The notes below the pieces were generated by a model, which made no database searches, was not told the origin of the DNA, and saw only the letters and a list, made by a program, of their open reading frames with translations. From positions 1-39,142 of the forward strand of contig CAYLKS010000026.1 of assembly GCA_964384205.1 (NCBI GenBank): a stretch of 39,142 nt of DNA, given 5' to 3'. The position numbers and the translations under genes are program-made. The stretch's first letter is position 1. Every line of letters begins with the position of its first letter. Of this stretch, positions 1 through 9,169 are shown piece after piece. This DNA is from CAYLKS01 sp964384205 [NCBI: uncultured bacterium] (GTDB lineage: Bacteria; JAGOEH01).

Positions 1-47
1 TATATTAAAATTTCAAAATGAGATAGAAAATAGGATATAAAAAATAC

Positions 48-75
48 TTGACATTTTAAATATTTATTTTATAGT
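48..75 (+). promoter_or_regulatory. Sigma-70-type promoter of the glycosyltransferase gene
   Basis: A perfect -35 box TTGACA lies at 48-53 and a -10 box TATAGT at 70-75, 16 bases apart. By usual geometry transcription would start at about base 82, which is the A of the ATG of the following gene, so the transcript would have no leader. No Shine-Dalgarno sequence lies upstream of that ATG. The boxes are seen directly; the start point is inferred. Confidence 0.65.
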
Positions 76-81
76 TCTGAG

Positions 82-1131
82 ATGAGGAGAATAAATATTT
101 TATTTCCAAATGATGCATCATTTGATAGCTATCAAGCACAAGATAGAGATGCCAAACATTGGGCATTATATCTTAATGAAGAAAAGTTTATAATAACATT
201 ATTTCTTAGTAGCACTCCAGATAAAAGATTGGCAAATAAAAAGAATATTCGATTTTTAAAATTTAGTAAATCTTTAAGTATTAAAAATATTTTTTATTTC
301 ATAATGCATCTATTGTTTCATAAATATGAATATATCATTGTTTCAAAAGTTGATTTATATATGTTTATTATATTATATTTGAAAAAAATTAAGATTTTGA
401 AATCTAATGTAATAGTTCCCATTGTAAATAGGTTTCCTTATATAAGCAAGAGGATTAGCAATTTAATTTTACAAAATGCAGATTTTATATTTGCAATAAG
501 TGAGAAGATAAGGGAGGATTTTAAGGTAAATTATAATATGGATATACTTGTAGTGCATCTTGCTTATGATGTGTCTTTATTTAAAAATTCTCGAAATTTA
601 AGAAAAAGAGAAAAGAAAAAAGTGGTTTGTGTAGCATCAATGAGTGCTCATAAACAGCCTTTTCTTTTTGTAAATATTGCGAATCTTTTTCCTGAAATAG
701 AGTTTATTTGGGTTGGTGATGGATATTATTATAGATTTGTAGAACAAAAAATTGAAAATGAGTGTATTGATAATGTAAAATTGATAAAAAATATTCCCAA
801 TTCAGAATTACCTGCTTTTTTTGAACAATGTGATATCTTTCTTTTGCCTTCAGTAATAGAGGGGTTTCCTAATGTTATTGTGGAAGCTATGGCATGTGGC
901 TTGCCTGTAATTGCTTTTGATTATTATAATCCAGAAGCAATAATTAATGAGAAAACAGGTTTTATTGTTAAAAATGAATTTGAGATGGTTGAAAAATTGA
1001 AGATTTTACTTAGTAATGATAAATTATTAGAAGAATTTTCCCAAAATGCTCGTAAAAGAGCATTAGATTTTTCTGGTGAAAAGATAATTCATGAATTGGA
1101 AAATTTTTTATTATGGATAGAGAAAGCTTAA
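82..1131 (+). CDS. GT4-family glycosyltransferase
   Basis: This is a GT-B fold retaining glycosyltransferase of 349 aa, the usual length. It probably transfers a sugar from a nucleotide-sugar donor during synthesis of a surface glycan. The C-terminal donor-binding domain starts near residue 180, and the motif EGFPNVIVE gives the E-x7-E pair (E260, E268) typical of GT4. The N-terminal acceptor domain is poorly conserved, so the substrate cannot be named. There is no signal peptide or membrane segment, so it acts in the cytoplasm, perhaps at the inner membrane face. It stands alone: the window edge lies before it and a convergent terminator after it. The ATG at 82 has no upstream ribosome site; an AGGAG lies just inside the coding region (85-89), seven bases before an ATT codon at 97 that could be an alternative start. 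Confidence 0.85.
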   Translation: MRRINILFPNDASFDSYQAQDRDAKHWALYLNEEKFIITLFLSSTPDKRLANKKNIRFLKFSKSLSIKNIFYFIMHLLFHKYEYIIVSKVDLYMFIILYLKKIKILKSNVIVPIVNRFPYISKRISNLILQNADFIFAISEKIREDFKVNYNMDILVVHLAYDVSLFKNSRNLRKREKKKVVCVASMSAHKQPFLFVNIANLFPEIEFIWVGDGYYYRFVEQKIENECIDNVKLIKNIPNSELPAFFEQCDIFLLPSVIEGFPNVIVEAMACGLPVIAFDYYNPEAIINEKTGFIVKNEFEMVEKLKILLSNDKLLEEFSQNARKRALDFSGEKIIHELENFLLWIEKA

Positions 1132-1240
1132 ATAGGAATTTTTATATTTTATTTATAATTATTTTTTCAGTTTACTCAAAAAATGTCTTATAGTTATAAA
1201 GTTTTTTAATTTTGTTTGTACGCAAAAGAAATTTGAATGA

Positions 1241-1272
1241 GATATATAAAAAGTAGGATATATAAGAAGTAG
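1241..1272. repeat. Two-copy 16-bp tandem repeat
   Basis: The unit GATATATAAAAAGTAG (1241-1256) is followed directly by GATATATAAGAAGTAG (1257-1272), one mismatch, and then a partial third copy starting GGTATA. It lies in the gap after the glycosyltransferase. A related ATGAGATAGAAAATAGGATA stretch is seen at 19-38. No function is apparent; it may be chance in AT-rich DNA. Confidence 0.4.
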
Positions 1273-1332
1273 GGTATAAATTTTTTTATAGAAATAAAGA
1301 AGTATTGTTAATTGGGAAAGATTGTTATTAAA

Positions 1333-1365
1333 AAAAGGGCTTATGTAGAAAACATAAGCCCTTTT
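1333..1365. terminator. Bidirectional intrinsic terminator
   Basis: A perfect 14-bp stem is formed by 1333-1346 and 1352-1365 around the loop AGAAA. The outer ends are an A run on the left and a T run on the right, so it can end transcripts from both sides. It sits between the convergent glycosyltransferase and tricorn-like protease genes, 25 bases from the stop codon of the latter. Confidence 0.9.
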
Positions 1366-1390
1366 GTATTTTTGATTTTCTAATTATGGT

Positions 1391-4300
1391 TTATCGTCCT
1401 CTTGGGAAATCTTCTCTTTTAAATTTTTTTACAGGGTGCTTTTTTAGTTCTTCCAATGCTGTTTCTACTGCTTTTTCTAATTGTGGGTCATGGCCTTTAA
1501 TAACACTTGCAGGATCAAATTCTACTTCAATATCGGGGGATACACCTACGTTTTCTACTGCAAATTTGCCGTCAGTATCTACTATTGCTATATTTGGAGC
1601 TGTTACATATCCGCCATCCATTAGATGAGGATATCCAATTATGCCAACAAGTCCGCCCCATGTTCTTTTCCCTACTAATTTCCCTAATTTTAGTTTTTTA
1701 AAGTAATATGGGAGAGCATCTCCGCCTGAGCCTGCATATTCATTTATTATCATTACCTTAGGGCCTTCAACTAATGCTTCTGGTGTTTTCCCATAGTCTC
1801 CCCATCTACCAACCCAATAATTAAGTAATTTCCTTGATAATAAATCAATAATATTGTCTGCGGCATATCCACCGCCATTGAATCTTTCATCAATAATCAT
1901 TCCTTCTTTATCAAGATTTGAGAAATAATATCTCATAAAATTTATATATCCTTGAACAGATGTATTTGGTAAATAAACATATCCTAATTTTCCATTAGAT
2001 AATTTTTCAACTATTTTTCTGTTATTATCCATCCATTCTCTATTTCTTAAATTTGTTTCATTTGATATAGGAACAACAGTATATTCTTTTGCATTTTTAC
2101 CATCAGGTGTTTTGCTTACTTTAATTCTTGTTTGAACACCTGCAGTCTTTATAAAGTATGAATAGATATTTTTTGTTGCTTCAACTTTTTTCCCGTTAAC
2201 TTCAAGTATATAATCACCTTCTTTTATATTAATTCCTGGTTCTGTTAATGGTGAACGTAGATCAGGATTCCAGTTTTCTCCTTTGTAGATTTTTTTTATT
2301 CTATATAAGCCATTTGCAATTTCGTAATCAGCACCTAATAGTCCGCATGGTATATGTTTTGTTTCCGGATACAATCCACCACCAACATAGGCATGGCCAA
2401 CACATAATTCACCTATCATTTGTCCGATGACATAGTTTAAATCTTTTCTATGGGCAATGTATGGAACATATTCTTTATAATATGTCCATATACTATCCCA
2501 ATTTTGACCATGCATGCCTGGATCATAAAAGTATAGTTTATTGATTCGCCATGCTTCATACAACATCTGTTTGTATTCTTTTTGTGGGTCAATCAATACT
2601 TCTATCTGGTTCGTTTTTAGTTTTTTAGCGCTTTTTTCAATATTTTGTGTAAGATCGCCGATGAACCATGCTTTATTTTTTACATATAATATTTTTTTAT
2701 TATTTGCAGATATTTCATAATAGTTTATGTTTTTGCATTCTAATTTTTCTTTTTTCTTTTTTAAATCAAAAGAATATAAGTCAGATCTTGTAAGGCGGGG
2801 GGCACCATTTCTTACATCTCCTACATTCTTGATAAAGTAGAGCTTATCTTTTACTGCTTGTAACATGGAGTATACTCCATCACTCAGTGGAAGAGCAACA
2901 ATTCTATCTTGAATATTATCTATATCTATTTGTAAGTTAATATTATTCTTTTTTTTATTTTTATCATCTTTTTTGTCTTTTTTTTCTGGTTTTGTATTTT
3001 CTTCATCGCTTACAGGTTTGAATGGAGAAACTTGATTTTTAGAAAGAACAATAAGATATAAGCTGTTTGTTGGTTGATATGGATATTGCGATAGGTCAAC
3101 CCATCCCAGATCGAAAGCAGTATTTGTAGATGCTGCAAAATAGATATATTTTCCAGTTTTATCAAAGACAGGATTAGTCGCATCACTTAATCCATCAGTT
3201 ATTTGATATGATTTATCTTTTTTTAATGAATAAAGATGCAGAGCGCGTAGTTTATTTTTACCTGTTTTTGTGTAAACAATCCACTTATTATCAGGTGACC
3301 AATCGGCGAATATGTTGGTTAGTTGTTTATTTTCAATGTCTATTAATTTGATTTTTTTTGTTACCAAATCTATATAATATAATTTTTGGTCGTGAGTAAT
3401 ATATAGAATTTTTTTAGAATCAGGTGACCATTTAATTAGGTTATAATAGGCATTTGTTTTAAGTGGTATTATTTCTTTTTTTTCACCTTTTTGATCTGTG
3501 ATAATTAATGCATATTTATTATTATGTTCACCGAAATATGCTATTTTTTTGCCATCAGGTGACCATTTTGGCAATCTTTCCATTTTATTAGTAGTATTGC
3601 TTAAATTTCGTATATCTCCATGTTCATAGGGAACAGTTACAATTTCACCTCTTGCTTCAAAGACTGCACGTTTTCCATTAGGAGAGATAGCCCCTGAAAA
3701 AATATTGGCTTTTACATATTTAGGTCTTATATTATAGATATCCGCATTGATATTTATAGTCAATTTTTTAATTTTTTTTGTTTTTGGATTTAATATATGA
3801 AGATAACCTTCTCTTTCAAAGACTATTAAATTATTATCGCATCCAAAAGTTTTAATATCAGCACCAGTATAGTTTGTAAGTTCATTTATTTTATTTGTCT
3901 TAGGATTATATGAATATAGGTTCATAACTTTTGTTCTATCAGATAAAAATATTATGTTATTTCCCAACCATTTGGGGTATGTATTATTGGAATTATCATT
4001 GGTTATTCTTTGTGCTGTATTGTTTGTAAGATTGAATAGCCATATAAATGGAGCATGCCCACCTCTGTATCGTCTCCATGTATTAAATGATTGCCTGTTT
4101 GATAAAGATGTATAAGCAAAGAAGTTTCCATCGTTAGACATAGCTCCGAGCCATGCCATAGGCATAGGAAGGCTTTCAGGAAGACCACCATTTATTGATA
4201 CTTTAAAGATTTTTGTAAATCTACTATAGCTTTCTCTTGGAGACGAAAATAGTATGAATTTACCAGTATTATCCCATCCTACAACTTGATCGGCTCTTGG

Positions 4301-4609
4301 ATGATATGTTAATCTTTTAGGCTCTCCACCTTTTGATGGAATTATATATACATCTGTATTTCCATCATATTGTCCTGTAAATGCTATCCATTTTCCATCA
4401 GGTGAAAAGAAAGGATCTGTTTCAATGCCTGGATGAGATGTGAGTCTTTCTGCATCTCCACCAGTTGTGTCAACAAGCCATAAATCTCCAGCATAAGAAA
4501 ATACTATTTTTGAGCCATAAATATCAGGATTTCTTAATAGTCTCACATTATCCATAGCAAATATATTAATGGATAATAGAAAAAATAGAAAAATAATTAG
4601 TTTTTTCAT
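1391..4609 (-). CDS. Exported tricorn-like protease (peptidase S41)
   Basis: This 1072-aa protein has the full tricorn layout. A signal peptide (about residues 1-18, ending FA) is followed by WD40-like beta-propellers with repeated PDGKWIAF/SPDGKKIAY-type blades to about residue 690, a tricorn core domain, a PDZ domain near 750-840 and the S41 catalytic domain. NEYAGSGGD places the nucleophile at Ser961 and FAVEN places Glu1019. The 58-residue spacing matches Ser965/Glu1023 of Thermoplasma tricorn. VGHAYV gives His739; the residue before it is Gly where archaeal tricorn has Ser745. A Lys/Asp-rich insert lies near 545-565. It should degrade peptides in the periplasm. The start has a good AAGGAG site. 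It shares direction with the MEMO1-like gene upstream but lies 149 bases away. Confidence 0.92.
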   Translation of the reverse strand: MKKLIIFLFFLLSINIFAMDNVRLLRNPDIYGSKIVFSYAGDLWLVDTTGGDAERLTSHPGIETDPFFSPDGKWIAFTGQYDGNTDVYIIPSKGGEPKRLTYHPRADQVVGWDNTGKFILFSSPRESYSRFTKIFKVSINGGLPESLPMPMAWLGAMSNDGNFFAYTSLSNRQSFNTWRRYRGGHAPFIWLFNLTNNTAQRITNDNSNNTYPKWLGNNIIFLSDRTKVMNLYSYNPKTNKINELTNYTGADIKTFGCDNNLIVFEREGYLHILNPKTKKIKKLTININADIYNIRPKYVKANIFSGAISPNGKRAVFEARGEIVTVPYEHGDIRNLSNTTNKMERLPKWSPDGKKIAYFGEHNNKYALIITDQKGEKKEIIPLKTNAYYNLIKWSPDSKKILYITHDQKLYYIDLVTKKIKLIDIENKQLTNIFADWSPDNKWIVYTKTGKNKLRALHLYSLKKDKSYQITDGLSDATNPVFDKTGKYIYFAASTNTAFDLGWVDLSQYPYQPTNSLYLIVLSKNQVSPFKPVSDEENTKPEKKDKKDDKNKKKNNINLQIDIDNIQDRIVALPLSDGVYSMLQAVKDKLYFIKNVGDVRNGAPRLTRSDLYSFDLKKKKEKLECKNINYYEISANNKKILYVKNKAWFIGDLTQNIEKSAKKLKTNQIEVLIDPQKEYKQMLYEAWRINKLYFYDPGMHGQNWDSIWTYYKEYVPYIAHRKDLNYVIGQMIGELCVGHAYVGGGLYPETKHIPCGLLGADYEIANGLYRIKKIYKGENWNPDLRSPLTEPGINIKEGDYILEVNGKKVEATKNIYSYFIKTAGVQTRIKVSKTPDGKNAKEYTVVPISNETNLRNREWMDNNRKIVEKLSNGKLGYVYLPNTSVQGYINFMRYYFSNLDKEGMIIDERFNGGGYAADNIIDLLSRKLLNYWVGRWGDYGKTPEALVEGPKVMIINEYAGSGGDALPYYFKKLKLGKLVGKRTWGGLVGIIGYPHLMDGGYVTAPNIAIVDTDGKFAVENVGVSPDIEVEFDPASVIKGHDPQLEKAVETALEELKKHPVKKFKREDFPRGR

Positions 4610-4758
4610 TAGGCTCTCCTTTTGTTAAGATTTATTAATATATTGACGTAAAATTAGATAATTTGTTTCAAAATTTGATAATTTTAATAGGTTTTGTTTT
4701 TTCATAAATGTGTGGATGTCAGAAAAAAGTAGCAGATAAAAATTTTTTCGCTTTTATT

Positions 4759-5829
4759 TTAGTAATAAAAAAGAGCAAGGTATCCTACCCAGTGGTGCAG
4801 GTTTGATGGCGCAGTAGTTCCCAGACCGTATTGTCTAAGAGGAAGTTCTCCTATGGCAACACTCGTGTTATAGTCTATAAACTCTCCGGTCATCTTTTTG
4901 TTGTATGTTTTTTTGTATAATGATAATAAAAAGTTTGTTCCAAAAGTGATAGAGAATCGTCCGCACCATGTTACTTTATAGTTATGTACATCTGTACTAT
5001 CTACTAAAGTATATAATAATTTATGAATATTTTTTTGAGAGATTGTATTGCATAGATATTTTTTAGCGATAGATATATCATAAGATGTTGCTTTTTTATA
5101 GCCATCAATATCACATCCAAATGGAGCGTAGTTTTTACCACCCCAATCTTGATCTCCATAATGAGAACCATCATTTGATAAGATGATTTGGACATCTTTG
5201 CCTAATTGAAGGTTGTTATTTTTTAATACTTCATATACAATATTAGCTAATTCATTCGATAGATAATTCATTCGTTGCCAATTCATATAGGGTACAAGGA
5301 TCGGTATAATTTGAAAATTCCTTTGTTTATATTGTATCCATGGGAGTATACCTTCTATGGAATGTTCAATTGATTGGTATTTATTAGAAACTATGTAATC
5401 ATTTTTATTTAATTTTTGTAAAATTTGCTTTCTTAAATGGGATGTTTTGATATTAGCAAAAGGGCCTTTCCAATATTCGGAATTATCAAATATAAGTTTG
5501 TCCTGTATCCCCCATTTCCATGCTTTGTGCGCTACACCAAATATTATAAAAATTTTAGCATTAATTGCCTGCATAGCTTCAATATAAACAGGTCCAGCAT
5601 ATATATGATCATCATGAGGACATATAATCCCAACAATATTTTTATTTTTACAATTATCGCTGATTTTCTTTAAATTTTTTGTTCCAAGGTATGAAATCGA
5701 ATGTTTAACTGCTTGATTTATTTGTTCTTCTGTATGTGAAAATCCGACGGTATCTACTAATCCACGAATATCTTGCCCAAAAATATTTACAAATAAAAAT
5801 AATGATATTATTGTGAGTTTAATTTTCAT
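4759..5829 (-). CDS. Exported MEMO1-family protein (AmmeMemoRadiSam system protein B-like)
   Basis: This 356-aa protein belongs to the MEMO1 family, whose fold resembles extradiol dioxygenases. The metal ligands of human MEMO1 (H49, H81, C244) are matched by His72 (CPHDDHIYAGP), His101 (FGVAHKAW) and Cys289 (WCGRF). SNDGSHYG (220-227) matches the SSDFSHYG-type motif, and EHSIEGILPWIQ matches the conserved EHSLE block. Unusually, residues 1-19 form a signal peptide ending in FGQ, so it acts outside the cytoplasm. The AMMECR1 and radical SAM partners usually found beside bacterial members are not in this window. The biochemical role of bacterial members is not established. It has its own promoter (5849-5876) and an AGGAGG site 5 bases before the ATG. 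Confidence 0.82.
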   Translation of the reverse strand: MKIKLTIISLFLFVNIFGQDIRGLVDTVGFSHTEEQINQAVKHSISYLGTKNLKKISDNCKNKNIVGIICPHDDHIYAGPVYIEAMQAINAKIFIIFGVAHKAWKWGIQDKLIFDNSEYWKGPFANIKTSHLRKQILQKLNKNDYIVSNKYQSIEHSIEGILPWIQYKQRNFQIIPILVPYMNWQRMNYLSNELANIVYEVLKNNNLQLGKDVQIILSNDGSHYGDQDWGGKNYAPFGCDIDGYKKATSYDISIAKKYLCNTISQKNIHKLLYTLVDSTDVHNYKVTWCGRFSITFGTNFLLSLYKKTYNKKMTGEFIDYNTSVAIGELPLRQYGLGTTAPSNLHHWVGYLALFYY

Positions 5830-5848
5830 TTTGTCCTCCTTTTTGTTT

Positions 5849-5876
5849 ATTATAAATTTATTTTGTAATAATTCAA
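5849..5876 (-). promoter_or_regulatory. Promoter of the MEMO1-family gene
   Basis: On the minus strand TTGAAT (5876-5871) and a perfect TATAAT (5854-5849) are separated by 16 bases. Transcription would start near 5842, leaving a short leader that holds the AGGAGG site (5840-5835) before the ATG at 5829. Confidence 0.65.
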
Positions 5877-6246
5877 CTTTTTTATTTGATTTTATTTTTT
5901 TTAAAGTAAAAAAGTAAATAGTTTGTTTTATTTTTAAATATAATGAATATTTATTAAAGTTGTAATAATATGGAATAATTATATTTTATTTTAGGAAATA
6001 TTACTGCTTATAAAAGATGAAAGTATGTAATATGGTTGTCAATATGAGCTTTAAGAAGTTTAGCAAGTGTTTTTTATAGGTTTATTGTTGAAAATATTTT
6101 TTATTATCCTAATTTAGTAAGCTATATATAAAAAATTAGTTGATATTTAGAGAGTTAATATATGATTATTGATAGTATGAATTTTTTCTATTGACTTAAT
6201 TTAAAAAATATAATAATTTTAATTAAAAGTAAAAGGGAAGGTTGTT
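5877..6246. other. Divergent intergenic region upstream of queD
   Basis: This stretch of very AT-rich DNA separates the divergent MEMO1-like gene and the queuosine operon. No open frame with a ribosome site, tRNA or strong hairpin is visible. A TTGACT (6191-6196) and a TATAAT (6209-6214) lie before queD but only 12 bases apart, so they probably do not form one promoter; TTGACT with TAATTT (6214-6219) at 17 bases is a weak alternative. The queD ribosome site AGGGAAGG spans 6234-6241. I see no preQ1 riboswitch. Confidence 0.5.
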
Positions 6247-6618
6247 ATGCATTATTTGACTATTACAACTCATTTTTCATCTGCACACCAATTGAGAAAT
6301 TATAATGGTAATTGTTCCAATTTGCATGGACATAATTGGAAAGTTAAATTGACGTTTGGTGTTAATAAATTAAATGAGATAGGCATAGGTTGTGATTTTA
6401 AAGTATTGAAAAAAATTGTTAATGATAAAATTGATATTCTCGATCATACATATTTGAATGATCTTGATTATTTTCAACAGAAGAATCCGACGGCTGAGAA
6501 TATATCAGAATATATTTTTAATGAAGTTTCTAAAATAGTACCAGATAATATTTTTTTATACGAGGTGGAAGTTTTTGAATCAGATAAGTATTCCGTCATA
6601 TACAGAAAAGATTCTTGA
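6247..6618 (+). CDS. queD: 6-carboxy-5,6,7,8-tetrahydropterin synthase (QueD)
   Basis: QueD converts 7,8-dihydroneopterin triphosphate into 6-carboxytetrahydropterin, the second step toward preQ0 and queuosine. The 123-aa length is normal. Zinc ligands are His14 (FSSAHQL) with His27 and His29 (NLHGHNW). Cys23, four residues before His27, is the catalytic cysteine that marks QueD-type members; Asp66-His67 and Glu111 complete the active site. PTAENI is the conserved family motif. It is the first gene of queD-queE-queC-lysA and overlaps queE by 44 bases. GTP cyclohydrolase I, the first enzyme, is not in this window. QueF and the tRNA transglycosylase are also absent here. Confidence 0.94.
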   Translation: MHYLTITTHFSSAHQLRNYNGNCSNLHGHNWKVKLTFGVNKLNEIGIGCDFKVLKKIVNDKIDILDHTYLNDLDYFQQKNPTAENISEYIFNEVSKIVPDNIFLYEVEVFESDKYSVIYRKDS

Positions 6619-7255
6619 AATTAATGAAATATTTTATAGTATTCAAGGGGAATCTACATATGCTGGACTCCCTTTTGTTTTTATAAGATTGTCAAAATGT
6701 AATCTTAATTGTGAGTGGTGCGATACGAAATATGCTAATACAGAGGAAGGTAGTAGGTTAAATTTTCATGAAATTTATGATAAAATTAGCAAATATCCTA
6801 CCAGATATATTGAGATTACAGGTGGAGAACCTTTATTACAGAAACAGCAAGTTGTTAATTTTGTAGAGTTTATTTTTAATAAAGGTTATAGGATTTTGAT
6901 TGAAACTAATGGAAGTATAAATTTAGGCGGGATTCCAGATTATTGTATTAAAATTGTGGATGTAAAAACCCCATCAAGTGGGCATGTAAATTCTTTTAAT
7001 TTAGAGAATTTGGAATTTTTAAATAAAGATGATCAGATAAAATTTGTTATTAAAGATAGAGAGGATTTTGAATATTCTATTAATTTTATAGAGAAATATA
7101 AGGATAGGCTCCCTTCTGTTAAATTATTTTCGCCTGTTTGGGGGAGTATAGATTATGATGTGTTGTCTAAATGGATTTTAGAGTATGGTAGTGATATTCG
7201 TTTGCAGTTACAATTTCATAAAATAATTTGGGATGCTAATTTAAGAGGAGTATGA
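6575..7255 (+). CDS. queE: 7-carboxy-7-deazaguanine synthase (QueE)
   Basis: QueE is a radical SAM enzyme that rearranges 6-carboxytetrahydropterin to 7-carboxy-7-deazaguanine. The cluster motif is the classic C-x3-C-x2-C (Cys42, Cys46, Cys49 in SKCNLNCEWCD). FYSIQGES at the N-terminus is the substrate-recognition block of the family and ITGGEPLLQ is the SAM-binding GGEP motif. The start is a TTG codon at 6575, chosen because AGGTGG (6563-6568) sits six bases before it; this puts the start inside the end of queD. The 226-aa length is normal. The stop codon overlaps the first possible ATG of queC. Confidence 0.94.
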   Translation: MNQISIPSYTEKILEINEIFYSIQGESTYAGLPFVFIRLSKCNLNCEWCDTKYANTEEGSRLNFHEIYDKISKYPTRYIEITGGEPLLQKQQVVNFVEFIFNKGYRILIETNGSINLGGIPDYCIKIVDVKTPSSGHVNSFNLENLEFLNKDDQIKFVIKDREDFEYSINFIEKYKDRLPSVKLFSPVWGSIDYDVLSKWILEYGSDIRLQLQFHKIIWDANLRGV

Positions 7256-7257
7256 TT

Positions 7258-7920
7258 ATGGATGCATTAGTTCTACTATCAGGTGGAATGGATTCAGCTG
7301 TTACAGCTGCAATTGCGCATAAAGAAAATGATAGCTTGGGATTTATTCATTTTGATTATGGTCAGAGAACAGAAATAAAAGAAAGAGAGGTTTTTGATAA
7401 ATTATCGGAATATTATAAAGTAGAAAAAAAATTTGTTATAAAATTAGATTTTTTTAAGGAGTTAGGGCATTCAAGTCTTGTTGATAAAGCTATGAAAATT
7501 CCGGAAAATCAATTATCAGAAGGTAAAATCCCTTCTACTTATGTGCCTTTTAGAAATGGTATATTTTTATCTTATGCGGTTGCAATTGCAGATGCTTATA
7601 AGGTAAAAAATATTTATATAGGTGCTGTGGAAGTTGACAGTTCTGGTTATCCAGATTGCAGGGTTGATTTTTTTAAATATTTAAATTATGCGGTTAAAAT
7701 TGGCACAGCATCTCAGGATATAAATATATTAACTCCTGTTATTGATAAGAGAAAGTCTGAAATTATTTTAATAGGGAAGGACCTCGGCGTTCCTTTTGAA
7801 TTGACATGGTCTTGTTATCAAAATGATGATATTGCCTGTGGAGTTTGCGATAGTTGTTTATTGCGTAAGAAAGCCTTTGAAGAAGCAGGGCTAAAGGATC
7901 CTATTAAATATAAAATATAA
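7258..7920 (+). CDS. queC: 7-cyano-7-deazaguanine synthase (QueC)
   Basis: QueC uses ATP and ammonia to turn 7-carboxy-7-deazaguanine into preQ0. The N-terminal PP-loop is LSGGMDSA, and the C-terminal zinc-binding cysteines are in WSCYQNDDIACGVCDSC. Two ATGs are possible: 7252, overlapping the queE stop as ATGA, and 7258. The ribosome site GAGGAG (7245-7250) is only one base from 7252 but seven bases from 7258, so I place the start at 7258, giving 220 aa. Translation is probably coupled to queE. Confidence 0.94.
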   Translation: MDALVLLSGGMDSAVTAAIAHKENDSLGFIHFDYGQRTEIKEREVFDKLSEYYKVEKKFVIKLDFFKELGHSSLVDKAMKIPENQLSEGKIPSTYVPFRNGIFLSYAVAIADAYKVKNIYIGAVEVDSSGYPDCRVDFFKYLNYAVKIGTASQDINILTPVIDKRKSEIILIGKDLGVPFELTWSCYQNDDIACGVCDSCLLRKKAFEEAGLKDPIKYKI

Positions 7921-7939
7921 AATTGAGAGGAGAGAGTTG

Positions 7940-9169
7940 ATGAGTATTTATAGGGATAATGATACGTTATTTATAGATGGTTTTGATATTAGCAAGATTG
8001 CTGATGAGTATGGAACACCACTGTACATTTATTCATTTAATACAATGGTTGATAATATATATAAAGTGAAAAAGGTTTTTGAGGGGTTGGATTATAAAAT
8101 TTCATTTGCTATGAAGGCAAATGGTAATATCCATATTTTGAAATATTTAAAAGATTATGGATTAGGTGCTGATGCAGTTAGTATTGGTGAAGTTTTAGCA
8201 GCAAAAAGAGCAGGTTTTAATGATAACGAAATTATTTTAAATGGTAATGGGAAGACAGAACAGGAAATAAAATATGCTATTGAAAATGACTTATTTGCAG
8301 TTAATGTTGATTCAAAAGAAGAGCTTTTGAGAATTTCAAAAATTTTAGAAAAATATAATTCAAAGGCTCTTAATATATTTTTGAGGGTAAACCCTGATAT
8401 TGATCCAAAAACACATCCATATATTTCAACGGGGCTTAAAGAGAATAAATTTGGTATAAATATTCAAGATGTTGATGAAATTGTAGAGATAATTAAAAGA
8501 AATCCATTAATAAAATTAAAAGGATTCCATATTCATATTGGCAGTCAGTTGTTAGATTATAAACCGTATTATGATGCAATAGAAATTTTGTGTGCTCTTT
8601 ATGATAGATATTCTGAATTAAATTTAGAATATTTTAATATTGGTGGAGGTTGGGGAATAGATTATCATCATAATAATAAGCTATTTCCAGTTGATGATTA
8701 TAAAGAAAATATTATCCCTTTATTAAAAAGAATAAATAAAAAAATTATTATAGAATTTGGAAGATATATAATTGGTAATTCAGCGGTAATTGTTTCTAAT
8801 GTTTTGTATATAAAAAAGACAGCATATAAGAATTTTTTAGTTTTAGATGCGGGGATGAATGATTTGTTAAGGCCTTCCTTATATCAGGCATATCATCATG
8901 TTGAACCTGTTATTATCAGGACTTCAAAGAAGGATATTTTTGATATTGTTGGACCAATTTGTGAATCAGGAGATGTTTTTCATAAAAATTATGAAATAAA
9001 CTCGCCTGAGATTGGCGATTATATAGTTTTTTATGATGTAGGCGCTTATGGTTTTTCTATGGCATCAAATTATAATATGAGATTGCGTCCAGCTGAAGTT
9101 TTAATAAAAGATAATAAAGTGGAGCTTATTAGAAAAAGAGAATCTTTTGATGAAATTTTTAATTATTAA
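7940..9169 (+). CDS. lysA: Diaminopimelate decarboxylase (LysA)
   Basis: This PLP enzyme, fold type III, decarboxylates meso-diaminopimelate to L-lysine. SFAMKANGN carries the PLP lysine (Lys59), HIGSQ and GGGWG bind the cofactor, and CESGDVF carries the catalytic Cys341 from the partner subunit. The length, 409 aa, is normal. I choose ATG 7940 because AGGAGA (7928-7933) lies six bases upstream; a TTG at 7937 is also open but too close. The gene follows queC by 19 bases with no terminator, so it appears to be the last gene of the queuosine operon, although the pathways are unrelated. The alternative carboxynorspermidine decarboxylase is less likely, given the motif set. Its stop overlaps the convergent neighbour by 11 bases. 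Confidence 0.9.
   Translation: MSIYRDNDTLFIDGFDISKIADEYGTPLYIYSFNTMVDNIYKVKKVFEGLDYKISFAMKANGNIHILKYLKDYGLGADAVSIGEVLAAKRAGFNDNEIILNGNGKTEQEIKYAIENDLFAVNVDSKEELLRISKILEKYNSKALNIFLRVNPDIDPKTHPYISTGLKENKFGINIQDVDEIVEIIKRNPLIKLKGFHIHIGSQLLDYKPYYDAIEILCALYDRYSELNLEYFNIGGGWGIDYHHNNKLFPVDDYKENIIPLLKRINKKIIIEFGRYIIGNSAVIVSNVLYIKKTAYKNFLVLDAGMNDLLRPSLYQAYHHVEPVIIRTSKKDIFDIVGPICESGDVFHKNYEINSPEIGDYIVFYDVGAYGFSMASNYNMRLRPAEVLIKDNKVELIRKRESFDEIFNY

Noticed and set aside
4741-4775. Terminator after the MEMO1-like gene
   Set aside because: Only a 7-bp AT stem overlapping the stop codon is present, too weak to call.
6191-6214. TTGACT/TATAAT as one queD promoter
   Set aside because: The two boxes are only 12 bases apart, too close for sigma-70; the real promoter is uncertain.
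6190-6246. Possible preQ1 riboswitch upstream of queD
   Set aside because: No preQ1-I or preQ1-II-like stem-loop with the conserved A-rich tail could be found; the sequence is only AT-rich with a ribosome site.
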